A stretch of 64,000 bases of DNA from the NCBI GenBank assembly GCA_966674685.1, contig CBKWJC010000014.1, forward strand, positions 1-64,000, in the 5' to 3' direction. Under the pieces are notes generated by a model. The model saw only the letters and a program-made list of their open reading frames with translations. It searched no databases and was not told the origin of the DNA. The stretch's first letter is position 1. The number at the start of each line of letters is the position of its first letter. The stretch is from Thainema sp966674685. GTDB lineage: Bacteria > Cyanobacteriota > Cyanobacteriia > Phormidesmidales > Phormidesmidaceae. Of the stretch, positions 35,739 to 44,564 are shown in pieces. Position numbers and translations under genes: made by a program.

Positions 35739-38098
35739 GTTCTCTCAACCGCAAACTTCTCCGCGATCTGATTCACCTCCGAGGTCAGGTGATTGCGATT
35801 GTGCTGATTGTGGCCTGTGGGATTGCCAGCTTGGTGACGATGCTGAGTGCTTATGAGTCGCTGAATCTCACTCAGGCAGCCTATTACGACCAGTACCACT
35901 TTGCCGATGTGTTTGTGCAGGTGAAGCGGGCACCGGAGCAAATCCGCGATCGCATTCAAGATTTACCGGGTGTGCAGCAGGTGCAGACTCGGGTGGTGCG
36001 GGATGTAATTTTGGATGTGCCGGGGTTGGCGGAGCCAGCGACGGGGCGGCTGATTTCGGTACCGGAACAGCGGATGCCGTTGCTGAATGGCCTGTATCTC
36101 AGTGAAGGGCGCTACATTACACCGGGGCATCCCAATGAGGTGCTGGTGAGTGAGACGTTTGCCAACGCCAATGACCTGAAGCTGGGCGACACGTTGGGCG
36201 CGGTGATCAATGGGCGCTGGCAGGATTTGCAGATTGTTGGGATGGCGCTGTCGCCAGAGTATGTCTACGAGATTCGCGGTACGGATTTGCTGCCGGATAA
36301 TCAGCGATTTGGCGTGCTGTGGATGGGGCGCGAGGCGTTGGCGACGGCGTTCGATATGGACGGGGCGTTTAACGATGTGGCACTGGATTTAACCCGTAAT
36401 GCCAGTGAAGCCGACGTAATTTTTCGGTTGGATCAGCTCTTGAAACCCTATGGGGGACTGGGAGCCTACGGGCGGCGCGATCAGATTTCCAATCGATTTA
36501 TCTCGGATGAAATCACCAGTCTCAGAGCTTCGGCGGTGTTTATGCCGATTATCTTTCTGGGAATTGCGGCGTTTTTGCTGAACCTGCTGCTGGCGCGGTT
36601 GATCAGCACTCAGCGGGATCAGATTGCGGTGCTGAAGGCGTTTGGCTACAGCAATCTGGATGTGGGGCTGCACTATCTCAAGCTGGTGGTGCTGGTGGTG
36701 CTGGCCGGAGCGGCGTTGGGCACTGGAATTGGCCTCTGGTTTGGCTCGGCGACGACGAAAAACTACGCCAATTTCTATCACTTTCCGGTGCTGGCGTTTG
36801 AAGTGGGGGCGGACTTGGTCATCATTGCGGTGGCAACCAGTCTCGTCGCTGCCGTGATTGGCGCGTTTCTGTCGGTGCAGCGAGCGGTGCAGCTACCTCC
36901 AGCGGAAGCGATGCGGCCTGAACCTCCGGCGGAATTTCGTCCGACGCTGATTGAGCGCTTGGGCTTGCAGCAGCTATTTTCGCCAGCGGGACGGATTATT
37001 TTACGCAATCTGGAGCGGCAGCCGATTAAGGCAGGATTGGCGATTTTGGGCATCTCGCTGGCGGTGGCCATTCTGGTGGTGGGCCGCTCGTTTGAGGACG
37101 GCATGAACTACATCATCAATGTGCAGTTTTACCAGATTCAGCAGGAGGATATCACCCTGGCCTTTGCGGAACCGCTGGCGGGACGCGCCCAGTATGACTT
37201 GCTGCATCTGCCGGGCGTGCTGCGGGTGGAGCCGTTTCGCAGTGTGCCTGCCCGACTGCGATTTCAGCAGCGCACTTACTTGGGTGGTCTGACGGGACTG
37301 CCGCCCGACGGGACGCTGCGCCGACTGCTGAATCGGCAGTTGAAGCCCGTCTCGCTGCCAGAATCAGGGGTGCTGCTGACAACAAAGCTGGCCGAAATCC
37401 TGGACATTCAGCCGGGAGAGCTGCTGACGCTGGAGGTGCTGGAAGGCAGCCGTCCCCAGCGGCAGGTGCCCGTCGTGGGTCTGGTCGATGAGCTAATTGG
37501 CGTTTCCGCCTATATGAATATTGATGCGCTGAATGACCTGATGCGGGAGGATTTGACCCTGTCGGGTGCGTACTTGGCTGTCGATACTCAGCAGCTTGAC
37601 CCAATTTACGCCGAACTGAAGCAAACGCCTGCTGTGGCTAGCGTCGCCCTACGTCAACACAGCATTAAGCGGTTTCAGGAAACGATTGCGGGCAGCTTGG
37701 CCATTTTTACAACGGTGCTGGTGATTTTTGCCTGCATTATTGCCTTTGGCGTGGTGTATAACGCGGCGCGCATTGCTCTATCCGAGCGGGGGCGGGAGCT
37801 GGCGACCCTGCGAATTATTGGCTTTACTCAGCGGGAAGTGGCCTTTATCTTGCTGGGTGAACAGGCTGTGCTGACGCTGCTGGCTATTCCAGTCGGCTAT
37901 GCCATCGGTTACGGACTGGCGGCATTGATGGCGCTGGCCTATAACACCGAGCTGTACCGCTGGCCGCTGGTCGTGACCCGCTACACCTACGGTTTTGCCT
38001 TTGGCGTGATTGCGATCGCAGCTCTCATTTCCGGTGCGCTGATTCGCCGCCAAATTAATCAGCTTGATCTTGTTGCCGTGCTGAAGACCCGCGAATAA
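35732..38098 (+). CDS. FtsX-like ABC transporter permease
   Basis: A 788-residue permease. A membrane helix (about 20-40, GQVIAIVLIVACGIASLVTM) precedes a periplasmic MacB core domain (about 45-240). Three helices with an FtsX domain follow (FMPIIFLGIAAFLLNLLL), a further helix near 430, a second periplasmic domain, and a C-terminal FtsX domain with three helices ending VAVLKTRE. This double arrangement is the long form of the MacB/FtsX permease class. Such transporters extrude glycolipids, peptides or lipoproteins by mechanotransmission. The substrate is unknown. It sits between its ATPase (overlapping) and adaptor (11 bases). Confidence 0.93.
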   Translation: MVSSLNRKLLRDLIHLRGQVIAIVLIVACGIASLVTMLSAYESLNLTQAAYYDQYHFADVFVQVKRAPEQIRDRIQDLPGVQQVQTRVVRDVILDVPGLAEPATGRLISVPEQRMPLLNGLYLSEGRYITPGHPNEVLVSETFANANDLKLGDTLGAVINGRWQDLQIVGMALSPEYVYEIRGTDLLPDNQRFGVLWMGREALATAFDMDGAFNDVALDLTRNASEADVIFRLDQLLKPYGGLGAYGRRDQISNRFISDEITSLRASAVFMPIIFLGIAAFLLNLLLARLISTQRDQIAVLKAFGYSNLDVGLHYLKLVVLVVLAGAALGTGIGLWFGSATTKNYANFYHFPVLAFEVGADLVIIAVATSLVAAVIGAFLSVQRAVQLPPAEAMRPEPPAEFRPTLIERLGLQQLFSPAGRIILRNLERQPIKAGLAILGISLAVAILVVGRSFEDGMNYIINVQFYQIQQEDITLAFAEPLAGRAQYDLLHLPGVLRVEPFRSVPARLRFQQRTYLGGLTGLPPDGTLRRLLNRQLKPVSLPESGVLLTTKLAEILDIQPGELLTLEVLEGSRPQRQVPVVGLVDELIGVSAYMNIDALNDLMREDLTLSGAYLAVDTQQLDPIYAELKQTPAVASVALRQHSIKRFQETIAGSLAIFTTVLVIFACIIAFGVVYNAARIALSERGRELATLRIIGFTQREVAFILLGEQAVLTLLAIPVGYAIGYGLAALMALAYNTELYRWPLVVTRYTYGFAFGVIAIAALISGALIRRQINQLDLVAVLKTRE

Positions 38099-38109
38099 AG
38101 GAGTTCATT

Positions 38110-39615
38110 ATGCCTCACGACAGTCATACTACGGAGTCCTCTGGGTTTGCTGAGCCGCAAACGGGGTTGGGGAATGGTCAAACGCCAGTCCAGGACGAGA
38201 CGAATCGGCAGGCTGCGGCATCCCATCCACCGAGAACGGAGAACGGTACGAAAGCCTCGAATGGCTCGGTTCCCGTGCAGCAGCGAAAATTTAGGATTTC
38301 CCGCCGTTGGCTGTATGCCCTGGGAGGATTGGGGGCTGTGGGGCTGATTGCATTGGCGTTTCGGCCTGCGCCCGTGCGGGTCGATCTGGTCACCGTGGAA
38401 CGAGCAGATTTGCAGGTGACGGTGGATGCGGAAGGCAAGACGCGGGTGCAAGATCGCTTTGTGGTGGCGGCTCCGGTGGATGGCCGTTTGGCGCGGATTG
38501 AGCTGTCGGCGGGGGATGAGGTGGAGCAGGGCAGCGTGATTGCCCAGATTGACCCCATCCCCTACACTAGCCAGGTGCAGGAGGCGCAGGCGCGGATTGA
38601 GGCGCTGCGGGCGGAAATTGCCGGAGTGGATACCCAGCGGCCTAAGAACGAGGCGCTGGCTCAGGCTCAGGCGCGTATCCAGTCTGCCCAGGCCACCCAG
38701 CGACAGGCCGAGGCGGTACTGGCCGAAGCGCAAGCCGAACTAGCCCAGGCACGGCGCGATCGCAACCGAGCCGATGCGCTGGCCTCCCAGGGAGCGATCC
38801 CAGAGCAGGATCGGGAATCAGCCCGACTGACGGAAGTGTCGCGTGAGCAGGCGGTGACGGTGGCGAGGCAAAACGTGGAAAGTGCGATCGCATCTGTAAA
38901 CGCGGCTCAATCTGACCTAGCGATTCTGCAAGCGGAGCAGCAAGACCCGGATTATTTGCTGGATGTCTACCAGGCGGAAATCAATCAGGTCGAAGCCGAG
39001 CTAGCTCGCCTCGCTGACGACGCCAATCGCACTGAGATTCAGGCACCCGTCAGCGGTCGAGTACTCCGCATTCCCGAAAAGAGTGCGCGATACGTGACGG
39101 CAGGGACAGAGCTGATTGAACTCGGCGATGCGGGTAACTTGGAGCTGATTATTGATGTCCTGTCCACCGATGCCGTCAAAATTCAGCCAGGAGACGCCAT
39201 CCAGGTATCCCAGTGGGGCGGCGACGACACCATCTTGGCCACCGTCCGCTATGTGGAACCGTCGGCGTTTACCGACGTGTCAGCCTTGGGCGTTGAAGAA
39301 CAGCGGGTAAACGTGATTGCCGATTTCGTGAATGCAGAAAGTGCGATCGCACTAGGCGATGGCTACCGGGTCGAAACGCAAATTGTGATTGATCAAACCG
39401 ATGATGTGCTAACCGTACCGATTAGCGCCGTATTCCCCTGCGAGGCTGGGTCATGCGTCTTTGCCGTAGACAATAATCGGGCGTACCTCACCCCCGTGAC
39501 AACAGCAGCACGGAACACCTTCGACGTTGCGATCGCAAATGGCCTCGCAGAAGGCGATACGGTGATCGCCTATCCCGAAACTGTCACCGACGGCGCTCGA
39601 ATACAGCCCCGATAA
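38110..39615 (+). CDS. HlyD-family periplasmic adaptor subunit
   Basis: A 501-residue adaptor. The first 60 residues are polar and cytoplasmic, a single membrane helix follows (about 68-85, YALGGLGAVGLIALAF), then a lipoyl half-motif (VVAAPVDGRLARIELSAGDEV), a long coiled coil rich in A, Q, E and R (about 155-280), the second half-motif (TEIQAPVSGRVLRIPEK), and beta-barrel and membrane-proximal domains. C-terminal CEAGSCVFAV holds two close cysteines that may form a disulfide. It links the permease to an outer-membrane channel such as TolC, which is not encoded here. A ribosome site AAAGGAG lies just upstream. Confidence 0.92.
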   Translation: MPHDSHTTESSGFAEPQTGLGNGQTPVQDETNRQAAASHPPRTENGTKASNGSVPVQQRKFRISRRWLYALGGLGAVGLIALAFRPAPVRVDLVTVERADLQVTVDAEGKTRVQDRFVVAAPVDGRLARIELSAGDEVEQGSVIAQIDPIPYTSQVQEAQARIEALRAEIAGVDTQRPKNEALAQAQARIQSAQATQRQAEAVLAEAQAELAQARRDRNRADALASQGAIPEQDRESARLTEVSREQAVTVARQNVESAIASVNAAQSDLAILQAEQQDPDYLLDVYQAEINQVEAELARLADDANRTEIQAPVSGRVLRIPEKSARYVTAGTELIELGDAGNLELIIDVLSTDAVKIQPGDAIQVSQWGGDDTILATVRYVEPSAFTDVSALGVEEQRVNVIADFVNAESAIALGDGYRVETQIVIDQTDDVLTVPISAVFPCEAGSCVFAVDNNRAYLTPVTTAARNTFDVAIANGLAEGDTVIAYPETVTDGARIQPR

Positions 39616-39679
39616 AAATGACCCCTACCGTTCCTCACCCAAAATCACACATTCCCACCCATCCACCCATCCTCACCCC

Positions 39680-42600
39680 TCACGCTCCCCCCAACGGAAT
39701 CGTAATCAAAAACGTCGTCCCCTCTCCCATCATTGACTCACAGGTGAGCGTACCGCTATGTCGTTCGGTGACGATTTGGTAGCTGATTGATAAGCCCATG
39801 CCCGTGCCTTTACCAATCGGCTTTGTGGTGTAGAACGGATCGAATAAACGCGGTTTAACATGCTCGGGCATACCGGGGCCATTGTCCGTAATTTGAATTT
39901 GCAAGTTGCGATCGCGCATGGCAGTCTTGACCAACGTTGTCGTCACCTGAATGATGGGTGCCCGATCCGGTAAGTTCTCGGCTTGGATGGCTTCCTCTAG
40001 CGCGTCAATCGCATTACTCAGAATATTCATGAATACCTGATTGAGCTGTCCGGCATAGCAGTCCACTTTGGGAATATCGCCATACTGACGCACAATCTCA
40101 ATTTCCGGTCGATCCGGTCGTGGCTTCAGCCGATTTTGCAAAATCATCAGCGTACTGTCGAGGCCATCGTGAATATCGACCTCTTTCTTTTCCGCCTCAT
40201 CCATGCGGGAAAACGTCCGGAGCGATAAGACAATTTGCTTAATTCGCTCCGAACCCACTTTCATTGAGTCCAGCAGGCGCGGCAAATCTTCCATCAGGAA
40301 ATCGAGGTCAACATTTTCAGCTTCCTGGGCAATTTCCGCTGCGGGTTGGGGATAGTGCTGCTGATAGAGTTGAAGAATTCGCATCAAATCGCCAATGTAG
40401 TCGCTGGCATAGCTCAAATTGCCGTAGATAAAGCTAACGGGGTTGTTGATTTCATGGGCGACTCCGGCCACCAACTGACCGAGACTCGACATTTTTTCGC
40501 TTTGCACCAGCTGCATTTGCATTTGCCGCACTTCTTGCAGCGTTTCCTCCAGCTCTTGCGCCTGCTGCCGCAGTTGAGCTTCCGATTCCCGCAGTTTAAT
40601 TTCGGCCTCCTTTTGCTTCGTAATGCTGAGTCCTGTGCCGCGAAAACCAATGATATTGCCGTCTTCATCCAACAGCGGTAATCCCGTTACCCGCTCCCAC
40701 ACTACGTCACCCGTGGGCGTAATGTCGCGATGCTCTAGCGTAAAATTGCGCTTCTTGGCAGAGGCTTCAGCCAGACGTTTCTGGACTTGGTCAACATCCT
40801 CCAGCGGCATACATTCAAAGAGCGAATGGCCCAGTAGATCGGCGGCGCTGTGGCCTTTTACATCCTGCACTCGATCGGTCAAGAAAGTATAGTTTCCGTC
40901 CAGATTCAGCTCCCAAAGGTATTCGCCTGCCGCTTCACTGACATCTCGAAAGCGCTGTTCGCTTTCCCGCAGCGCTTCTTCAACTCGACGACGTGCCGTT
41001 GCATCGTTGCCAATCGAGAGCAGCTCCACTAGATTGCCGTTGTCATCCAGAATCGGGCGATTGGCCCAGGCCACCCAGACTCGCGAGCCGTCTTTGTGGA
41101 TATTTTCGTTTTCGTTGTAGGCATAGCGTTCGGGATGCTTGACGATGTCGGCAATGAGCCGCTCTAGATCACGACCCGATGTTTCGGTTTTGGGCACAAT
41201 GGTGCCTGGCCCATATTGATTAATTAATTCACCGGGTTCATAGCCAAAGAAGCGATGCCCATATTCATTCATGAACTTGATTTTGCCCTTCGGATCCCAG
41301 CGGATGATGATGCTGTTGGCAGTTTCGATTAGGTTGCGATATTGAGCTTCACTTTCCGCAAGTGCTGCCTCAGCTTCTTTACGGTCAGAGATATCTTCCA
41401 CCATGCCCAAGATCCCCACGACATTACCCTCTGCATCATGTAGGGGTACTTTGGTGGTGCTGCGCCATTTGATTTGGCCGTCTGCGTGGAACTGCGATTC
41501 GATGATGCCGTGTTCTGCTTGGTCGGCCTCCATAATTCTGCGATCGCACTCGATGTAAAAGTCTGTCTCTTCACCGCTCCAGGGCATGTCATAGTCCGTT
41601 TTGCCGATAATCTCAGAGGGAGAATCCAGTCCTGCCAGTTCTGCCTGTTTGCGATTACAGCCCAAGTAAACACAATTCCGGTCTTTCCAAAAGACCTGCT
41701 GAGGCATCGTATCAATCACTAGGCGCAGCATATCCTGGGAGCGCTGTAGCTCCACCTTGGCTTCCACTTCCTCCGTCACATCTAGCACCAGGGAGGCCAG
41801 CCCCATGATCTCGCCATCGGGTGCGATGAGCGGCGTGTTATACCATTCGCACATAATTTCACGGCCATCTTTGGTCACGTTCGGATTGGTGCTGCGAGTG
41901 CCGCCTGTGTGCGTCATTAAATCTTTGCAAACTTGGTCAACGTAGGGCTTGAATTCGTCCGTACATAAAACACTCGTGTGCTGCCCCAGCATCTCATCGG
42001 CTGTATAGCCAAAAATCTCTTCAGCCGCAGGATTCCATGACAGCACCGTAATATCGGTACTCCACTCAATCATCGCCAGTGGCGTATGCTGAACCAGCAG
42101 ATCCATTTTTTGCTGAGATCGACGCAGCTCTATTTCTGCCTGCTGTAGCTCTTGAATGGTTTGGCTAAGCTGGGCTGTGCGCTCTTCCACCATGTTTTCC
42201 AGTTCTTCATTGAGCTGCTGGAGTTTGGCTTCAGCCCGTTTGCGCTCAGTAATATCCCGTACCATGATCAGGACTTCATTATCGCCACTGGGTACAACGC
42301 GGACTTCCTCATCTTGTCGCTGGCCGTGGATCTCAATTTGCTGTTCGTAAACCTGGAGTTCGCCTGTCTGAAGCGCCCGCTGAACAGAAATCATGCGGCG
42401 CTGGGCTTGCTCGTAGGGAAAGGCATCATAAATGTTCGTGCCGTCGAAGGTTTCCTCTTGGTCATAGAGCGTAATGTTGCCGCCATTGACGGCTCCGATA
42501 TAGGTTCCATCTCCCTGCATTCGCATGAGTAAGTCGGGAATGGCATCAATTAGGGCTTGATTGGTGGCTTCACTCTGTCGGAGGGCTTCTTCGGCCTGTT

Positions 42601-44029
42601 TGCGCTGAGTAATATCGAAAATGACGCCATCTAAACAGTGCAGATTGCCCTGCCGATCAAAAATTCCCTGCCCTTTTTCATAGACCCAGCGGATACTGCC
42701 ATCTCGATGTAGCACCCGATACTCTAAGACAAAGGGTTGGCGCGATCGCACTCCTTGTGCCACCTTCTGCTCAACCATTGCCCGATCATCGACATGAATG
42801 ACATTGGCCCAGGTGCGGACTTGATTATTGATGAAATCGGAGGCTGGATAGCCGGAAATATCCAGGGTGGCACTGCTCATAAACTCCATCGTCCAGTCGG
42901 AGTTGCACAAACAGCGATAGACAGCTCCCGGAATGTTATCCACTAGCGTCCGAAATTGCTCACTGTTGCGCTGAATCGCGGCTTCGGCATTTTCCTGATC
43001 AGTAATGTCTTGAATCAGCCCCAAAATGCCAACAATGTCGCCCTCGGCATTGTAGAGCGGTAGCTTGCTCGTTTTCCGCCAGCGAATTTCCCCGTTTCCC
43101 TGCCGCTGCGGTTGGCGAATATCTCGTAATGGTTGCCCTGTTTCTAGGACTTGGCGATCGCACTTTAGATACCAGTCCCGCTGTTCTGGTGTCCAGGGCA
43201 TCTCGGTATCGGTGCGCCCCTTTGCCTGGTCTGGAGACTCTAAGCCCGTCATCTCAGCCCAGCGGCGATTGCAGCCTTGATAGACAGACTGTTTATCTTT
43301 CCAAAAAATGAACTGGGGACTGTTATCCATCACGACTTGCAGAAACTGCTGCAATCCCAGCCGCTCTTGCTCAATCTGGTGTTGCTGAACGGCTCCAGCT
43401 ATGCTGCTAGCGATGATTGTTAGTCCTGTCTGCTCTGAGTCTGACCACTGCCGACCCGCAGCCGAATCAATCAGTTGCAGATAGCCCCATAGCTGCTGAT
43501 TGGGTGCGATCTCAACTAAACAGGCTGAACCCGATGCTGCCTGCTGTTGTTCTTGACTGTGGTGGACGGTGGCGGGATTGCTGTCCGGTCGAGCGCTACC
43601 CAACCGCTGGTCTTTGGATAGATCATCATTCAGGCAATAACAGACTAGAGCGGTGGCTGCTAGCTGGGAATAGGGCTGATCTAATCCGTGGGTTGGAATC
43701 GCTGCGCTGTCTGCGCTCTGCCATTGCCAGCGGCATTCGCTAGACGGGGCTACGCTGGCTGTATGAGTGACTGGATTGGCGTGAGTTAGCTTGAACTGAT
43801 GAACCGCGACCCAGGTCAGGTTAAACAGTTGCCCCAAAGTTGCGATCGCGCTTTGGATGGCCTGATCCAAGTCGGACATCGTCAGCAACTGGTGAGTTAT
43901 GCGAGCAATGCCCTCTAGTAGTGCCTCATGACTGCTGGAAGCATGGGATACGCAATCTCCCTTTTTAGTCTCATTTTGACTCTGTATGCTTGACGAGCAA
44001 GCTTCTGACGATGAACTTCCAGTAGACAT
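39680..44029 (-). CDS. multi-PAS sensor histidine kinase
   Basis: A 1449-residue soluble kinase. In order it has a GAF-like domain (about 30-215), PAS 1 (225-350), PAS 2 (350-480), PAS 3 (480-600), a coiled coil (LNEELENMVEERTAQLSQ), PAS 4 to PAS 7 (about 645-1150), a second coiled coil, and the kinase core. The phospho-acceptor is H1192 in GVAHEINNP. The ATPase boxes read NQVFMNILSNAIDALEEA, ITDNGPGMP, LFDPFYTTK and GKGTGMGLSI. PAS 1 and PAS 5 are closely related (FWKDRNCVYLGCNRKQAEL type), implying duplication. There are no membrane helices and no receiver domain, so the response regulator is elsewhere. Confidence 0.95.
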   Translation of the reverse strand: MSTGSSSSEACSSSIQSQNETKKGDCVSHASSSHEALLEGIARITHQLLTMSDLDQAIQSAIATLGQLFNLTWVAVHQFKLTHANPVTHTASVAPSSECRWQWQSADSAAIPTHGLDQPYSQLAATALVCYCLNDDLSKDQRLGSARPDSNPATVHHSQEQQQAASGSACLVEIAPNQQLWGYLQLIDSAAGRQWSDSEQTGLTIIASSIAGAVQQHQIEQERLGLQQFLQVVMDNSPQFIFWKDKQSVYQGCNRRWAEMTGLESPDQAKGRTDTEMPWTPEQRDWYLKCDRQVLETGQPLRDIRQPQRQGNGEIRWRKTSKLPLYNAEGDIVGILGLIQDITDQENAEAAIQRNSEQFRTLVDNIPGAVYRCLCNSDWTMEFMSSATLDISGYPASDFINNQVRTWANVIHVDDRAMVEQKVAQGVRSRQPFVLEYRVLHRDGSIRWVYEKGQGIFDRQGNLHCLDGVIFDITQRKQAEEALRQSEATNQALIDAIPDLLMRMQGDGTYIGAVNGGNITLYDQEETFDGTNIYDAFPYEQAQRRMISVQRALQTGELQVYEQQIEIHGQRQDEEVRVVPSGDNEVLIMVRDITERKRAEAKLQQLNEELENMVEERTAQLSQTIQELQQAEIELRRSQQKMDLLVQHTPLAMIEWSTDITVLSWNPAAEEIFGYTADEMLGQHTSVLCTDEFKPYVDQVCKDLMTHTGGTRSTNPNVTKDGREIMCEWYNTPLIAPDGEIMGLASLVLDVTEEVEAKVELQRSQDMLRLVIDTMPQQVFWKDRNCVYLGCNRKQAELAGLDSPSEIIGKTDYDMPWSGEETDFYIECDRRIMEADQAEHGIIESQFHADGQIKWRSTTKVPLHDAEGNVVGILGMVEDISDRKEAEAALAESEAQYRNLIETANSIIIRWDPKGKIKFMNEYGHRFFGYEPGELINQYGPGTIVPKTETSGRDLERLIADIVKHPERYAYNENENIHKDGSRVWVAWANRPILDDNGNLVELLSIGNDATARRRVEEALRESEQRFRDVSEAAGEYLWELNLDGNYTFLTDRVQDVKGHSAADLLGHSLFECMPLEDVDQVQKRLAEASAKKRNFTLEHRDITPTGDVVWERVTGLPLLDEDGNIIGFRGTGLSITKQKEAEIKLRESEAQLRQQAQELEETLQEVRQMQMQLVQSEKMSSLGQLVAGVAHEINNPVSFIYGNLSYASDYIGDLMRILQLYQQHYPQPAAEIAQEAENVDLDFLMEDLPRLLDSMKVGSERIKQIVLSLRTFSRMDEAEKKEVDIHDGLDSTLMILQNRLKPRPDRPEIEIVRQYGDIPKVDCYAGQLNQVFMNILSNAIDALEEAIQAENLPDRAPIIQVTTTLVKTAMRDRNLQIQITDNGPGMPEHVKPRLFDPFYTTKPIGKGTGMGLSISYQIVTERHSGTLTCESMMGEGTTFLITIPLGGA

Positions 44030-44154
44030 GACGACCTAAGGCTAGTAAACAGATCTGCAAAATTTTACGTAATATCACCCTCTTTATCAGAATGCCCGCC
44101 ACATTTTCTGTTCAAACGCTTGATATCGAGTCTGTGTATAAGAACCCAATTTAT

Positions 44155-44193
44155 TTTTTGTGAAACGTTGGCGGGGCAAACGTTTCACAAAAA
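44155..44193. repeat. hairpin with TTTTTGTGAAACGTT arms
   Basis: Perfect 15-base arms (44155-44169, TTTTTGTGAAACGTT; 44179-44193) around the loop GGCGGGGCA. The outer ten bases of each arm, TTTTTGTGAA, match those of the hairpin at 5925-5973. It lies upstream of the kinase gene and 44 bases from repeat B copy 2. Confidence 0.65.
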
Positions 44194-44236
44194 GTAAGTT
44201 ATGGGTTTTCAACCAGACTCGATACAGAACTTTTCA

Positions 44237-44322
44237 GTCTAGTGAGGTTCATAGGAATGTCTCTTCACCTTTGGCGAAAAGACATTCCTGTACTCTACCA
44301 GCATGGAAAACCCTGTATGAGC
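44237..44322. repeat. dispersed hairpin repeat B, copy 2
   Basis: Matches 16503-16597: GTCTAGTGAGG, a hairpin (44253-44289, AGGAATGTCTCTTCACC against GGCGAAAAGACATTCCT), TGTACTCTACCAGCATGG and AAAACCCTGT. The hairpin has two mismatched pairs where copy 1 is perfect, yet the stem is kept. Most differences between the two copies are single substitutions. Confidence 0.75.
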
Positions 44323-44537
44323 TTCAACTACGCCAAAAATTTGTTCCTCACATCTTGCTCCAAAATCCTGAAGCGTTCGTTTATCGCTGTATCGCGTCGG
44401 TAAATGAATCGCTTCGGGTTCTCATCGGTTGATAGCTGATAGTTAATGTGTCTCTACACCTGATCGGATCGCTGACATTTGAGATCAGTGTTGAGTGTTG
44501 AGTGTCAAGCATCGGTATTGTTTGCGATCGCACCATC

Positions 44538-44564
44538 CGGTTTAATCGGTTTAATCGGTTTAAC
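44538..44564. repeat. nonamer tandem repeat at the end of the LpxB-like gene
   Basis: Three units of CGGTTTAAT (44538, 44547) ending CGGTTTAAC (44556). The third unit contains the TAA stop of the gene read from the minus strand (44560-44562), so expansion of this repeat could have set the gene's end. Confidence 0.6.

Larger units (their letters stand above)
44030..44559. other. repeat-rich intergenic region
   Basis: No gene between the kinase start and the LpxB-like stop. It carries the hairpin at 44155-44193, repeat B copy 2 at 44237-44322, and a CGGTTTAAT tandem at its right end. A 90-codon frame at 44160-44432 is made of these repeats and is not believed. Confidence 0.5.

Noticed and set aside
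44160..44432. 90-codon frame upstream of the histidine kinase
   Set aside because: It is built from two hairpin repeats and has no coding signature.
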